Shown here in pieces: positions 43,800-56,920 of a stretch of 64,000 bases of DNA (positions are counted from its first letter, which is position 1; every line of letters starts with the position of its first letter). Below the pieces are notes generated by a model that saw only the letters and a list, made by a program, of their open reading frames with translations, had not been told where the DNA came from and did no database searches. This stretch comes from Acanthopleura granulata (lineage: Eukaryota; Mollusca; Polyplacophora; Chitonida; Chitonidae): assembly GCA_016165875.1 (NCBI GenBank), contig JABBOT010000004.1, positions 10,369,338 through 10,433,337 on the forward strand. The letters are read 5' to 3'. Both the position numbers and the translations under genes were made by a program.

Positions 43800-45946
43800 C
43801 GTAAAAAAGTGGTGAAATATTTCAGAATAATCGAGGTAGGCAATCCCTATGTTATGTGGGTCCATGGTTCACGTGACTTCTTTGGTGAAGACATTCTGTT
43901 TGGATCTACTCATGTACCTCCAGAGTCAACTAAATATGTTGATCAAAACTGTTTCTATGATTTGAAAGACGAGTCTGCATGAATCTATGAACTATTTACA
44001 TGACTGATTTTAACGCCCGGATCAAGTCAGTCCCTGATTATATAGTCACTAATGAATTATTAACCGATTTTGTGGAATTCGATGATAATGTGACAAATTT
44101 CATCTTAGGCCCTTAAATGTTGGAGAATTATGAAGTCCCCCAAGAACATTACTCACAAGATGTGGTAATGTGAACATCTGGGGATACAAACTCTTAGAAC
44201 TTTGACGAACAACAAAAATGTTTATAGTTAATAGGAGATTAGATGACAGTGCTGGTATAGGACATATCACATCCAAAAGGGTCAGTCTTGACGACAACGT
44301 TATTGCCAGCCTGGTGTTATTTAAGTTTATACATAATTTTGCAATTCTGGAGTTTAATGAGTTTACTTCTGATACTCTCTGTCCAATAACAATTTCACTA
44401 AATGTAAATAAAAGTGTCGAACCAGAAACAATTACTGCTGCCCATCCTGAAATAAGACGTTGGGTCCCCGCACGAAGCACAGATTTTCAATTGAACCTAG
44501 ATACAAGCAAATTAATGCATGCTTATAATATGCTAGCTAATTTAAAGCAAAACATAATGCCAGACGCAGATTGCAAGCTACAGATTGACGCTGCAGCAAA
44601 TGCAATGACGGAGTCTTTTCTGCAATGTATACCTAAAACGTTTGGTCGACGAAACGATAAGCAGAAGAATAAATCAACGACAAAACCTTGGTTTAACGCC
44701 GAATGTCAAAAAAAGAGGAAAGAACTTATTAATAACAAAAGCAGATACAGAAGGTATTAGAATGACACAAATAGGACAAGATTAAAAACACGCAACAAGG
44801 ATCTTAAAAGAAGCTATGGCATGTACTTAGATAACAGTGCATCAATATTACGTGAAAGAGAAAAATCGTCCCTAAAAGTGTTGGAAGGTAATAAACAGTG
44901 TAGATAGAAAGCGTTCTCCTGAAACAATACATATAAATAAAGTCTATAAATACCTCAGAAGTGAGAATGAACTTAAAATAAGGATGATGTACAACAGAAA
45001 GATCTCACGGAAAATTGTTCACATACTCAAAATGATGAAATTGACATGCCTATCCGTTTGGAAGAAATACACGTAGCTATAAGCAACCTTAAGAACAATA
45101 AGGCGTGGGACACAATAAAGTAATAAATGAATAACTCAAAAAGTACCAAAGCGACTATGTTCCGTCTACATCACAAGCTATTTAACATTGTTTTTGACAC
45201 AGGGTGTATGCCAGAAAGCTGCATAGTTGGGATAATACGTCGTGTTCATAAAAATAAAGGCAACACAGACGACCCTGAAAATTATAGGCCAATAACTATA
45301 TTTAGTTGCCTTGGAAAAGTATTTACAACGGTTATAAATCACAGATTAAATGATTATTGCGAAAAACACAATAAATTTAACGAACACCTAACAGGCTTTA
45401 TGAAAGTGTATTCTGTTCGTGATAATATTTTTGTAGCCATGGAAGGTGTGTTACATTTGATATGATCCAGTGGGAAGATCTGTGGTACAAACTTGTAATT
45501 GAAGGAATTGGTGGGAAATGCTTAAATCTTTAAAGAAAAATATGTGTAAATCCATTAGATCCTGTGTCATTCTTGGAAAAAGAACAAGCAATTTTGTCAT
45601 GTGTGAATTAGGAGAAAGACAAGGTGAAAATCTTTCCCATCTTCTGTTTGCCTTTCAGTTAAATGACTTGGAAAGTTTTCTTATTAATATCAATGTCCTC
45701 GGAATAAGTTCTCTGACTGATGAAATTGAAGTTGGCCTTGACACCTTAGTACCCATTTTACTATTACTGTATGCTGATGATGCAATTATTATGGCGGAAA
45801 CAAATGAGAATATGAAGGCTACTTTGTTGGCATTTGAAGCTTACTCCGATGTGTGGCCACTGAAGGTAAATACAAATAACACAAAACTTGTATTATTTTG
45901 TAAACGTCCTCCAAGAAGTGTCACTATTTGCGGGGGGAGGCTGTAA
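43800..45946 (+). mobile_element. LINE non-LTR retrotransposon (CR1/Jockey-like), broken
   Basis: Endonuclease part: NPYVMWVHGSRDFFGEDILF and THVPPES (43,850-43,940), then TDFNARIKSVPDYI (GDFNAR-type motif, about 44,002-44,043), and 44,218-44,760 with FTSDTLCPI where the catalytic SDH motif should be. Reverse transcriptase part: DPENYRPITIFSCLGKVFTT (45,127-45,465 frame), then GERQGENLSHLLFAFQLNDL and LLYADDAIIMAETNENMK, with the YADD catalytic pair intact (45,518-45,946). At least five stops or shifts. 5' truncated; clade call is tentative. Confidence 0.8.
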
Positions 45947-45949
45947 GCG

Positions 45950-46490
45950 AAGCGGAAGGAACACAACGTAACTAAGTTATGAAATACGACCCAGGTCATT
46001 TTTTGACAATAACGTTGGCGTGTTGATTGCAGGTACTCTTGCTCCATAATACAATATGTTGGAAATTCCGGTGATTCGGTCAGGCGAACAATAAAAACAA
46101 TGTTTGTTGCGGGCAACACGACCCACTCGCTGAATTCGGGCGACTCAAACTGTTCTCTTCACGAACTCGGAGGACATTTTTGAACAAAAATAAAAACTCC
46201 AGAAAACTCCTTGAAATTTCTATTCTGCGAGGAGCATATCATTCTTTTTTTTCTAAATCAAAACTTGAGAAATTCAGTTCGTGACCAAACATTTCAAAAC
46301 AAGTTGTTAGCTTTATTCGGCCGATAAGCCAAAAAAAACTATCAGTAGAAAGAGGAATGTGGACTAATATACCCCGACAGAGACGATTCTGCACACTTTG
46401 TCAGATGCACAGTATTGTAAACAATTTTCATTTTTTATATTTCTGTATAGTTCTCAGCTAATTAGGCTAACATATCAAACCTATATAAAG
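45950..46490. other. No recognisable gene after the LINE
   Basis: May include LINE 3' sequence or a separate insertion; nothing identifiable. Confidence 0.4.

Positions 46491-46491
<1 letters not shown>

Positions 46492-46525
<34 letters not shown>
46492..46525. repeat. (AT)n microsatellite
   Basis: About 17 uninterrupted TA/AT units. Confidence 0.95.
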
Positions 46526-46530
<5 letters not shown>

Positions 46531-46799
46531 TGGCATGTTTTATTTATAAAGGATGTAAGCTTTTCAACATTCATGTTCCTTGAACATAAATGTTTTATGT
46601 ATTAGGTGAAACGTGTAGAGCGTGGTGGTTTTGTGTTCTTCTGAAGTATCTTTCATAGTGTAACTTATAGAAATAATAGGCGTTGTAATTTTCTTGCAAT
46701 ATTCCTCTATTTATTTATTATGCATTTAATACATTTATATTTATTACATAAAACATGTGTAAATCTATCCTTAATCTATCCTGTATATGCAATAATTTT

Positions 46800-46888
46800 C
46801 GCGCCATGTTTGGTTTTGCTAAAACTGTACCTCTCGTGCCACGCTTAGTGGCCTTTGAGTGAAATAAATGATGATGATGATGATGATT
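46800..46888 (+). repeat. Possible LINE 3' end with (ATG)n tail
   Basis: TGCCACGCTTAGTGGCC (a small hairpin), then GAAATAAATGATGATGATGA. A hairpin followed by a short tandem tail is typical of some CR1/L2-type LINE 3' ends. It might be the end of the LINE at 43.8 kb or another copy. Confidence 0.35.
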
Positions 46889-48700
46889 TCACTTTGGCGA
46901 GCTTCCTGCCCAGGTAACCTTATTCTTTTAGTATACTTGCAAGTGATTTTGTCACCCTCAAAATGTCATGCTGCCTTCTGTATCAACTCAATTATCTTTC
47001 AATTCGGGTGATGTATGAAGAATTTTGACGACAGTATACCGTCGTGCAACACCTAAAAAATTGCCGGAAAATGGGATAAGAATTGACCAGTTAATTTTGC
47101 CAAAGATGTTTCAATGGCATAATGTTGATATAATTGCGCTACTCGCGTTCCGTTGCCATGAATAGGACTTCAAATTTAAAAAAAGAGAACAACATAAACA
47201 ATACGTCTATTAATTCATTGCACACATTCACACGTAAAATAACTTTTGTTGACATTTCTTTACCAAAGACCTAAGCCACAGTGTTCCGGAGGCATAAAGA
47301 GCACCTGTTCCCTTCAGGACCTCGGAAGTTCATACATGTCCAGCTCCCCAATTTTCTCTGTCGATTGTCTATGTTTATATTTTACTTTTTGTGAAACTGT
47401 TTTAACATGTTGTAGTAAATGTAATAATAAAGTTTTGGCTGATATGTCTGACAGATCACATGGTAAAATAAGACTTTTTTTACCTACAGCGACTATAAAG
47501 CTCGGATTCGTAACCCTCTATTCTACTTCATACTCTATTGTACTTCTGAAAAGAAAAGAATTCTATTTGTTTACTTGTTGGATTTGTTTCATAAATCTTA
47601 TAAATATCAGGATTTCCTTGAGCGGGAAAAGTTCTATTCACATTTTTTACATCCGTTAAATTTGAGCGGTATTACGTTGTAGTACTAAGTGTATAGTAAA
47701 CTATCACATTCTTGCATCACACAACGGGTGTTGAACCTTAAATTATTAAGTGTTGGGTTGCCACATCACGTACCATACCAGGACAATGAAACCGTCACTA
47801 AGCGTCTGATGAGTGGTTAAATTTTAATCCGATTCGGATTTATACATCATGAAAAAGTATTAAAGTAATGATGACTTCTAAAATGTTCCAAACATTATTA
47901 GGGAAGCAGGATAAGGATCATTGTCGTCATTTCTGATTTGAAATAAACGAAATGTATAAACAAGTACACGTACGTACATACACATTGAAGTAAATCGATG
48001 CAACATTACTGAAACAAAATCGGTGATCTACTGAAAATAGATCACCAACAATCACTAAGGCTGAACCGCTTTTTTTAGAGCCAAATCTAAATCTAAAGCT
48101 ATTTTGTCAAGTTGGGATTGACATGATTGCTTTACAAGCCTTTACTGCTATATCACTATGAAGGCGATGACCGCATATGGTGTGAACACATCTTGACGTG
48201 TGATAATTGCTAGATTCTTCGTGTTTGTGATACAATTTCAACGTCCCAAGTTATAACTACAGAAACTGATGCGACAAGTATATTTCATTTAACACCTTCA
48301 ACCTGAGATTTTTGAATTAAACAATGACTTTACATTGTAAGTAAGCATCCAGAATGTCTGTTACTCTGCTTGATTGATTGTATAATTCCGCTTAACTCCA
48401 CGCTAGGATATGCACGCGCATCGTGCTGAATAAAGTGGCTCAGTTGGATACATGAGTTGGCATCAAAGCATAACTGAAACTCACATTTTAATCAACGCCA
48501 GCTGCTAAATTAGCAAGATACATGATGAGGTACTTGTTAAATTTTTGCTCCAAAACATCCGAAACGTCCCAAAGTGTACCAACACAACTGCAGACAGCAT
48601 TCTAGTTGCCAATTCCATTCTAAGTTTTCACCTTCACAATAAAATGGCCGGGTCAGGGGCCGGGGGGGGGGGCAGTACATTAGTGTAGCGTGATGACCTA
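46889..48700. other. No recognisable gene
   Basis: AT-rich. One 137-codon plus frame (47,246-47,659) is Phe/Tyr/Cys-rich without motif or exon borders and is probably chance. Confidence 0.4.
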
Positions 48701-48713
48701 GGTGCCTCTCAAA

Positions 48714-48842
48714 CGGGCTTCTCTGGTCTTACATGGGAAGGTCCGCCAGAAAATTGCCGATGGTTGTGGGTTTCCTCCCGCCATGATGCCGGCCGCCCTA
48801 GTGCAAGTGAGATATTCTGGAGGTCGGCGTAAAATAAAAGTA
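48714..48842 (+). repeat. tRNA-SINE fragment
   Basis: TTACATGGGAAGGTCCGCCA to GTCGGCGTAAAATAAAAG matches the 3' two thirds of the SINE at 24,780-24,925. A G-run (about 48,662) lies just upstream. Confidence 0.7.
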
Positions 48843-49142
48843 TCAAATTAGTAAAAAATACATTTTTGGTTTGTGTTAAATGTTGATTAAAAAAAAATCT
48901 TACGATTATTAATCTTGAAGGTCCATTATGGTTGACGATTGGTATGTGAATGTTTCTGGTCATGCCTTAATCACTGAAACTCTCAGAAAATAAACATGGT
49001 TATAAATGAAGAGAATTGCTCAAGATAACAAAGACGTTGAAAACCACATGCACATAAAGATTAGCTTTAAATATGCTAAAGCCGTTTCCTTTCCCTTTGC
49101 TAGCGATTCACAGGAGATGAATTTATCTTCCCCAAACAATGA

Positions 49143-49445
49143 ATGATGGGGAAATTGTGGGCACCATGGATGTCAGTCGTTTACGCAGTAATTAGGTCCC
49201 ACAACATTGACATTTTCATAGATATATGTCCTGATAATACTGATGACAGTTTCAGCAAGGGTTTCGTTCTTCCTAGAACTGAGTTGGATAACTCATTCGA
49301 GATTGGAGTCAAGTATTACCAGCACATCTTGGGCGCAGCTATGGAAACCAAATCTGCATCCACGTACGCGTCACTTAGTCCGTGGTTCCTCAAAACACAG
49401 CTGAGCAGAAACATGCAAGACAGCTGTGATCCTAAGCCGGGGTAA
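49143..49445 (+). CDS. Unrecognised 100-codon ORF
   Basis: An open frame with NIDIFIDICPDNTDDSFSKG and LPRTELDNSFEIGVKYYQHI. Its composition looks more protein-like than the surrounding chance frames. It could be a host exon or a fragment of a retrocopy. No domain recognised and no clear splice sites. Confidence 0.2.
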   Translation: MMGKLWAPWMSVVYAVIRSHNIDIFIDICPDNTDDSFSKGFVLPRTELDNSFEIGVKYYQHILGAAMETKSASTYASLSPWFLKTQLSRNMQDSCDPKPG

Positions 49446-49449
49446 TTAT

Positions 49450-51130
49450 GCATACCACTTGAAAATATACCCCGATGATTGCTTTGTTATCTTAGGACGC
49501 AACAAAGAAAAACTTGATGGATTTTCTCTTAATACATAATACTCATGATCCACATATTAAATGTACACTTAAACTGCAAAGAAAGTCCTTTTCTTCGTGT
49601 AATTTCAGCTTGAAGTGATAATGGTATAATCACAATTATATTTAGCAAAGCAAAAAGCAAAAAACAGAACCCTGCTTATAACACAGTTACAGTAGACAAT
49701 ATAGCTGCAAAGCTGGCATATCCAGTTCGTATAACAACAAAACCAAATGTTAAGGTCCCTAGTAAATCTTACATACCTCTGGGGAATGTTAAAATAAGAT
49801 ACAATATCTTCCTGTTTTGATGATGTCACTCCCAGTGTTTAAAGTTATTGTTCAGGCATAGACCTATATCGCGTATTGAAAATTGAAAATCTCTGAAATG
49901 TGACATCGACTCTAGTAATTAATGCCCGAGAGAAACAGCTGTTGATGTTGAACTGAACTGAAGATTTTTATTCTACAAATTCAAGATAGTATCATTAAAT
50001 AAATCTGTTGAAAACAACAAAACAAAACATATTGATCTTTACATACCTAAAGTCTGACCGCAGAAGTGTAATTTGCATCAGTATCGAAAATATATATAAA
50101 CATGACTTGTTCTGCGGAGGGTCTTCAAGAACAGTTTGTGCAACTTCGAAGTATGTGGAGCCGTTTTGGAGAAGTTCGTTTCAAGTTTTGCTCACAATGA
50201 AACATGGCCTCGAAGTCACGGGGTCAAATCTGCTTCCAAAAATTAGTGGCACAACTTTCATAAAACATACCAAAATTTTATGAATTTCTCCCTGGTCAAG
50301 ACACAGCTTGGACGAAAATATAAATCGATGTGCAACAGGGCTTCAATTTAAAAGTTTGAACACGGGGTAATTTCCAAACTTACTTCACTAACAGAAAGTA
50401 TCCCCCTCAACATACACAATCTATTGGTATTGTTTTCAATTAAACATCAATACCTTGAAATCTGTGGAAAAATATGATCACTGAAAACGTACTCATTTTT
50501 GTTTGTATCAACGATCCAGACAATTTCATCTTTTCTCGACCAATACAAAAGGTTAAAGAGAGTCAAACAAGAGAAGACACGGCAAATGGTTTCTCTTAAC
50601 CAATGAAATCCGGTGTGTTAGTGAACGAAAGAGACAATTTGAGAACATACCTGTAACAAGCACAAAGAGGTAACCATCAAATCTGAAGACATTATTAGCC
50701 AATGTAAAAATCATCTCAAGAACAGTTGTCCAGATAACATTACATGGGGACCATCTTCGATATTATTCTTCAACAGAAATCCACATCGATACGGCAAATG
50801 ACAGTGCTACATTTAGTCAATGATGTCTAGCACACATGCAGGCAACAAATAAACAAACCAGAAATCCTATTTTATCCAGTAGGTAAACATCTGAGTTTTT
50901 ACGTTCGACTGATAACATACTGATTTCGTCCCGCAAATACCTCAAAACATTACACAAATGCACTAATTTTTTGTAACAGTAGCTATATAGGACTCAAATA
51001 ACACTACATAACAATAATAGATGTCTTCCTTAGAACTAAAAATACAACTGTAATATTGAGTTTGCCCGCCTGCAATCAACTATAGTTATCAACTTGGAAA
51101 TTGCATATCCCCCAAAGGTTACACAATAGC
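49450..51130. other. No recognisable gene
   Basis: AT-rich, with only short frames. Confidence 0.45.
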
Positions 51131-51140
51131 GACCACTTAC

Positions 51141-51387
51141 CAATGCTTCCGCCTGGATTAGCGAGACTGGATTCACGGATATCTCCCATATGGGTAGGAT
51201 CCAAATCACACCTCGGTGAGTGTAGCACATCATCTCTCGACCCCGATTCCAGGTTCCATTCAGTTATCTCAATGATGAATTCGTTGTTCATTTCCTTTGA
51301 TCTTCTTCCCCGCTTATATTTCAACCCTTTCTTTGTCATAAGAGCATTAAACTTATATAACGCTGTAAAAACAGTAGTGAACTCCCC
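51141..51387 (-). CDS. Candidate host exon (minus)
   Basis: The minus frame is open from before 51,387 to a strong donor (ATTG|GTAAGT, at 51,141/51,140). A CACACAG acceptor could precede GGGGAGTTC. It encodes FTTVFTALYKFNALMTKKGL, a basic KYKRGRRSKE patch and IIEITEWNLESGSRDDVLHS. Exon length 247 nt, ending phase 1. Flanking exons were not found. No family recognised. Confidence 0.3.
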
Positions 51388-52689
51388 CTGTGTGTTCGAA
51401 ATCAACATAAGCGGCTCTCATTTTCTCTTTAGCCAGATTTGACTTGTTTATCAAAACGGAAACCTGCACATATCAGCTTCACGTCACTTTACCATATGTA
51501 ATCTGTTGAGCCAAGTCATGATGATAGGCAACGATAACACCCTCCGGTATCTATTTTGGTCAGACATTTGTTTCCCTTGCTTCACGAAGGCTACCTTGAT
51601 AGCAGTATTAAATTGCAGCACAAGCCCGAGAAGGCGAGATAGCGATGGGTAATTTCTCAGATTGGATGCAGCTGTAAACTGGTGTGAGCTGCTGTTAATC
51701 GTCTTAATGGTACCAGTCGGACGGTCATGATCGTTGGGATTAAAATGAAACCTTCACACTTGCCTTAGAACATTGTAAGTATGAGATCTATCCCACTATG
51801 GCGATGTTTCCAAGGGTTTTGTGAAAAATTTCAAGTATAAGAGTTCTAAACACCTTAGCAGCTCTGATCAAGTGCTCACTTTAGCCGCTAGAGACATGGA
51901 CCACCTTAACCACTTATGCCTGACTGCATGATTAGCTATCGACAACGAAAGTATGATGGAATATGACAGATTTCCTGTGTGAACAGAATTAGTTTGCAAC
52001 ACACAGGGCCATTGCGGAAAGTGCAAGTAAACACTCAGCTATGCTTGAAGACGACAGTATATGAGGTTAAAATAGACCCCAGCACTCTGTCTCAACCATG
52101 AGGCACACACTGTGTCGTGTTCACGATATACCGCTATCATTAGACATTAAAGGATCATAACGACTTCGCCATGAATAATTTGTAGTTATCAAAAGTTGAT
52201 CCTGCACAGCTGTTGTCTCGAGAGTAAGTTAGATCCAAAGGATTATTCATATCCTCTAGAATACGTCACAGAAAGATGATTAGTGATCATCTTGGATTCA
52301 CATACCTTTTCTTGTCTGTAAAATGGTACAGCACTTTTTTACTGCTTTCTACTTATTAGACACATAGGTCTATAAAATTGGCATTCGACCAGTCAACTTT
52401 TATTGTGTTTTAGCCAACTATTTATTCCTTGCACTGCACCTTTCCACAAAACCAACACACGGTCACTGAGTTTCCCGATGTAATCAAGGAAAGGTTTGAT
52501 GGAGTGAGGAAAAAACTAATTGCAAGAGTTATGTCCCTTAGATCACTGGGGTTATTTTTTGTACTGTGTACCATTATTTCAATCTATCTTGTGAGAAAGA
52601 AAACAAATACGGGGCACTGAGAGAAGTAAATGTCAGGGACTGCTAATTGTGTTTTCATTAGCAGCAAGCAAACACGTGTCGGGTCACTG

Positions 52690-55600
52690 TGCGTTGTTAC
52701 CATTTGACAGTTCATTAAATATTGTCACAACAGAGTATTTTGAGTAATTCTAGGCAGTGGCGACTAATAACTTGTAGTCAACATAATTGCAGCTTGTTGT
52801 CTTAAGTATTTATAGCCATGGATACTAGTGTTGGTATAGGTTGTTACTTTTTTAGCATTCACTCGAACAGTTGTGATACCCTAACAAAAGCAAACTGACA
52901 ATACACCCGGTTTCATTGATTACGTGTGACCATTTCCCAGATATCACCTTGTCGCTGTTCTGGTGTTTTGCAGGCCAAATTCATTCCCATTTCACGCGAT
53001 TAGAATGCTCATCTATCAACAATCAGGCCGTCAATAAATATGTCACTGACCAAGCATTACGAGGGCGTTAATTAAGATATTAATGATGAACCATAATCGG
53101 CCCGATTATACGTGTACGATCGAGCTCCACCGGGCGGAGAAGATCGAGAAAAATGAAAAAAATGAAATATTGAGCAAAGCCTCCATGAGGTACAAGTAGA
53201 TCTGGAATAACATTCAATTCGTATACAATACCTGTAGCTACAGTACTTCTGAGGGAGTTTGTTTGGTGTTCTTTACGCTGAACAGCCAAATATCCAAAAA
53301 GTACTATACCCATATTCCGCCGTGGAAAGTTCTTCCAGGTTGTACGCCTCGTTGGCGTGACGCTTGACCTGTGTCAGCCGCAAGAGTATAAGAAAGGAGG
53401 AGTAAATCCTACAAGAATGTTATTGCGTTCACAGAGCGATTACTTACGTTTCATCAAATATATATCACATTATAAAGAAGATGGAGCCTAAAAACTTCTA
53501 CTGTTGAGAAGGTACAAAGAGTGCTAATATGCTGCATCAACCCATTGAACTAGACAGAAGATACTGTTGGTGAATTTAGGTCTGGCTTACAACAACAGTT
53601 CCTGCACAGAAATGAGCTAGTGTCGTTGCTGTTGTGAAATAATAACCCTTTAGAGAGAAAAGGCCGCAAAACATATTAATTGTCAAATTAGGGAAATCGT
53701 ACTTATGACATGCTATATGGTTATAAAAGGCCAGTTTCAATAAAATTGATTCAAGGGTAAAATTCTGATTACTTCTTACAGTTTCTCTAAAGGTCAAGAT
53801 GTCTCCATGGATGATAGGAGAAAGTAACTCTTCATTCCAAGTTACATCTCCCGACCAACAGCATTCTTTTCCTTCTTTCATCCTGTTCTGCGGGTTTGGT
53901 GATCTCATTTTTCTGTTTTTTATCTTCTGCATCCACATAAGTAATGACTGTTATACAAATATTTTTTCTTCAACACCTTTATGGAAGTTAATATGGAGAG
54001 AGAGTCTTAAAAGTTGTTTAACCTTGCATAGTTTATTGTTTGTGGATGAAATATGTCTGAACAATAGCTCTATGAAATCAGAGTGGAGGGAACTCCATGA
54101 AGGAGCATAATGGGAAACTCTGATACGCTACACAAAAGGGTCCAAATCATGGAGAAGCACATCGTTTCCTTCTGTGAGGCTGCAGTCTTTGTTTACTACC
54201 TAAGTGCCTTCAGAGCACACATGTACCTATAAGTGCGGATTTGGGCCACTTTGTTAAAAGCGAGAAGGAGTTATACGAGTTTCCCATTAACTCCCTTATA
54301 TTTATAATATGCTTAAATGCTTATTCCCCCATGAAATCAGTCACGCTAGATTTTGCCTTTCGTTCCAAACCATCTGCCGACAACTTGTGGTCCAACCCTC
54401 AGTCGAGTAAATAATACCAGACCCGATAAGCCACGCGGGATAAATTGGACTCCTAGCCGAGAGAAAAAGTCAGTATTAAATCGCACTTTGTCAAGTTGAT
54501 TGTACTGTAATGCTGAACCCAACCTGTTGGCAACTTTTCAAACATGGTATACCATTATTATTTCATCGCCTTTCACTAGTGTTTTGCATTTAGTATGAAG
54601 TCAAATTAATAATAATCACTCAGTGTTATTAACCTAGAGGTCGAAACCTAGTTCCTAGGTCAATAATCGCAAGATCAGTTTCCAAAAAAGCACAGATAAC
54701 ATGCATCTTATGAAATCTCATTTCATAACTTAAGCCCAATCACTGAAGAGGTTGCATGGAAATGACCCTGTCTTCCTACTAGCAAGCAATATCCCATTAA
54801 ATATGAAAGGATCATACATCAGGTGAGCTGGGTGTTTGACGTGTAAGTTGCTACTTTTTAAACATTTACACTACCTGTTAGAATAAAATCCTAACAAAGG
54901 TAAACTGACAAGATGGTCGGTTACATGTGAGACATTTGTAAGTATCACTCTCGTCGCTGCTCTGGTTTTACTCTCTGTAGTTTAGACTTTTAGATCGCAT
55001 CCCTGCATAAACCAAGGTTCTATTGATAGACTAAACGTCCTCTACACCTGGTGCATTTTCATTGTTTTCATTTGACTTTGATAACAAAGCATTTTGAGTA
55101 ATTCTAGACCAGTCACATCTATGAAGCGCAATTAACATCATTGCGTGTTTTCCCCTAATTTTGCATAAGCTATGGTGCTGGGGGTTGCGTTATCATTTAC
55201 ACTTGCGATAAAACCGTGACAAGAGCCTATTTACCTGGTTTTATGTGATTATTGGCCAAGCATCACACTGTCGTCACTGCTCTCGTTTTAATCTCTATGC
55301 TATGATCTTCTATATTTCCATGTGCATGTTAATATTATGTGTTGAGGCATACATCCGGGATTCTCCTGGTGCACTAAACATCAAAGAGGCCTTGACTCTT
55401 TGCATTGTTTTCATGTTATTGTGTATAATGTAATATTATATTTCAAGAGATAAAACAAGTCCTTTGGAGTTTTATTCCCGCTTATCATCCTACAGTGAAA
55501 TATGCACTAATTTTATACGATGAAATGAAATAAAAGAAAAAAATGTAAGTGTTAAATGTGATGACAACTCAGCAAGATGAGTAATGCTAGACCAGTGACG

Positions 55601-55770
55601 TCTAATAAATTGCACGAGTTGTTACTTCTGAAACATTTACATGAACAGAATAAAACTCTAACTGATGAAAACTGGCAAGAGGCCGGATTTCACCGGAAAT
55701 GTACGACCATTTGCCAGCTATCACAATGTCGTCGCTACTCTGGTTGTACATTCAGTGCTGTAGTCTTTTA
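52690..55770. repeat. Degenerate repeat family, four units
   Basis: Units around 52,740-52,975, 54,840-54,970, 55,085-55,310 and 55,580-55,760 share TTGAGTAATTCTAG, AAACTGACAAG and a CGTCGCTGCTCTGGTT block in order. A fifth partial copy is at 25,105-25,185. Spacing is irregular, with neighbours 310-490 bp apart. No coding potential. Uncharacterised dispersed repeat, locally amplified. Confidence 0.55.
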
Positions 55771-55779
55771 TATATGAAA

Positions 55780-56650
55780 AAAAAGCAAAGATGTAACGCT
55801 AGGTGTTTTGGAATAACGGGTTGAATCAGGCTCAAACGGTCACAGCCAGTGTGTTTTTACGTGCGTATTTACTTTTCATATGGAATTCTCATGCAGCTAT
55901 GAAAACAACCTTGTAGAGAAAGCGGATGATACGCAAATGCTCGCTTATTTGTCCAATATATTGCTACCCTAAAACTTTCGGTTCTGTTCTCAATCAACTT
56001 ATCAACAAAACTATATATACAGTTCCATAAAAGAAAGGAACTATCAAAAATTGGCTACGATTAAGTACCTAATAAGTTTATTGTTAAAGAAGGAAGACAT
56101 CAGAATGAAACGGTAGCAAGGGTCCATATAGGTCTGCCGATGAAGGCTGAGTTTTCTCCCCTACTATGTGAATTGCAGGGCCAACGACTATTCATCTCAC
56201 TATCAACCCGAACGGGTTTCCAGTGACGGAGAAATGTGCTGAAGTAGAGAAGGCTTTATTCGAACACTAACCATACAAGTTCGTACTACAGCCGCGATGT
56301 CCTAGTGTTACCTTTTCTCAAATATAGGAAAAGGAAACATTTTTCTGAAGTTTCTTAGTACCCTGCATGTTAGGTACAAACCACGCCGTTGTAGGTCACC
56401 TGGTAACACCAATACACCACTTCCGGAAGGCGGCTGCGTGCTGGTCTCAGACGTTGTACATCAATGTTGATGCCTTCTCTGGCATCCCAGAAACTCCGGG
56501 TTCCCGTAGGGGTTCACCCTAGACGACCACGCTAGAGCTGCCTCCTGAATTCCCAGCGTCTTGAACATGGGTGCCAGTACTGGCCTGATCGCATCAGAAG
56601 TCGTCACTGGCCCAAGAGAACCTGGTGCAGTCGTTCACTGGCAGTTATCC
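55780..56650. other. No recognisable gene
   Basis: A GC-richer patch at 56,380-56,640 precedes the SINE; no motif found. Confidence 0.4.
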
Positions 56651-56654
56651 TCTT

Positions 56655-56920
56655 ATATTTATTTATCTATTTATTTGATTGGTGTTTTACGCGGTATTCA
56701 AGAATATTTCACTTATACGACGGCGACCAGCATTATGGTGGTGGTGGGGGGGGGGGGGAACCGGGCAGAGGGGAAACCCACGACCATTCGCAGGTTGCTG
56801 GAAGACCTTCCCACGTACCGCCGGAGAGGAAGCCAGCATGAGCTGGTCTTGAACTCACAGCGACCGCATTGGTGGCAGGCTTCGGTCATTGCGCTGCGTT
56901 AGCGCGCTAACCGACTGAGT
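56655..56920 (-). repeat. tRNA-derived SINE, minus orientation
   Basis: Begins with the reversed AAAT tail (TTTATTTATCTATTTATTTG), then GGTGTTTTACGCGGTATTCA, and ends with reversed tRNA-like head (GCGCTAACCGACTGAG). A G-run near 56,743-56,758 interrupts it. Confidence 0.85.

Noticed and set aside
47246..47659. 137-codon ORF as a gene
   Set aside because: Low-complexity Phe/Cys/Ser-rich frame in AT-rich DNA, with no motif, homologue impression or splice sites.
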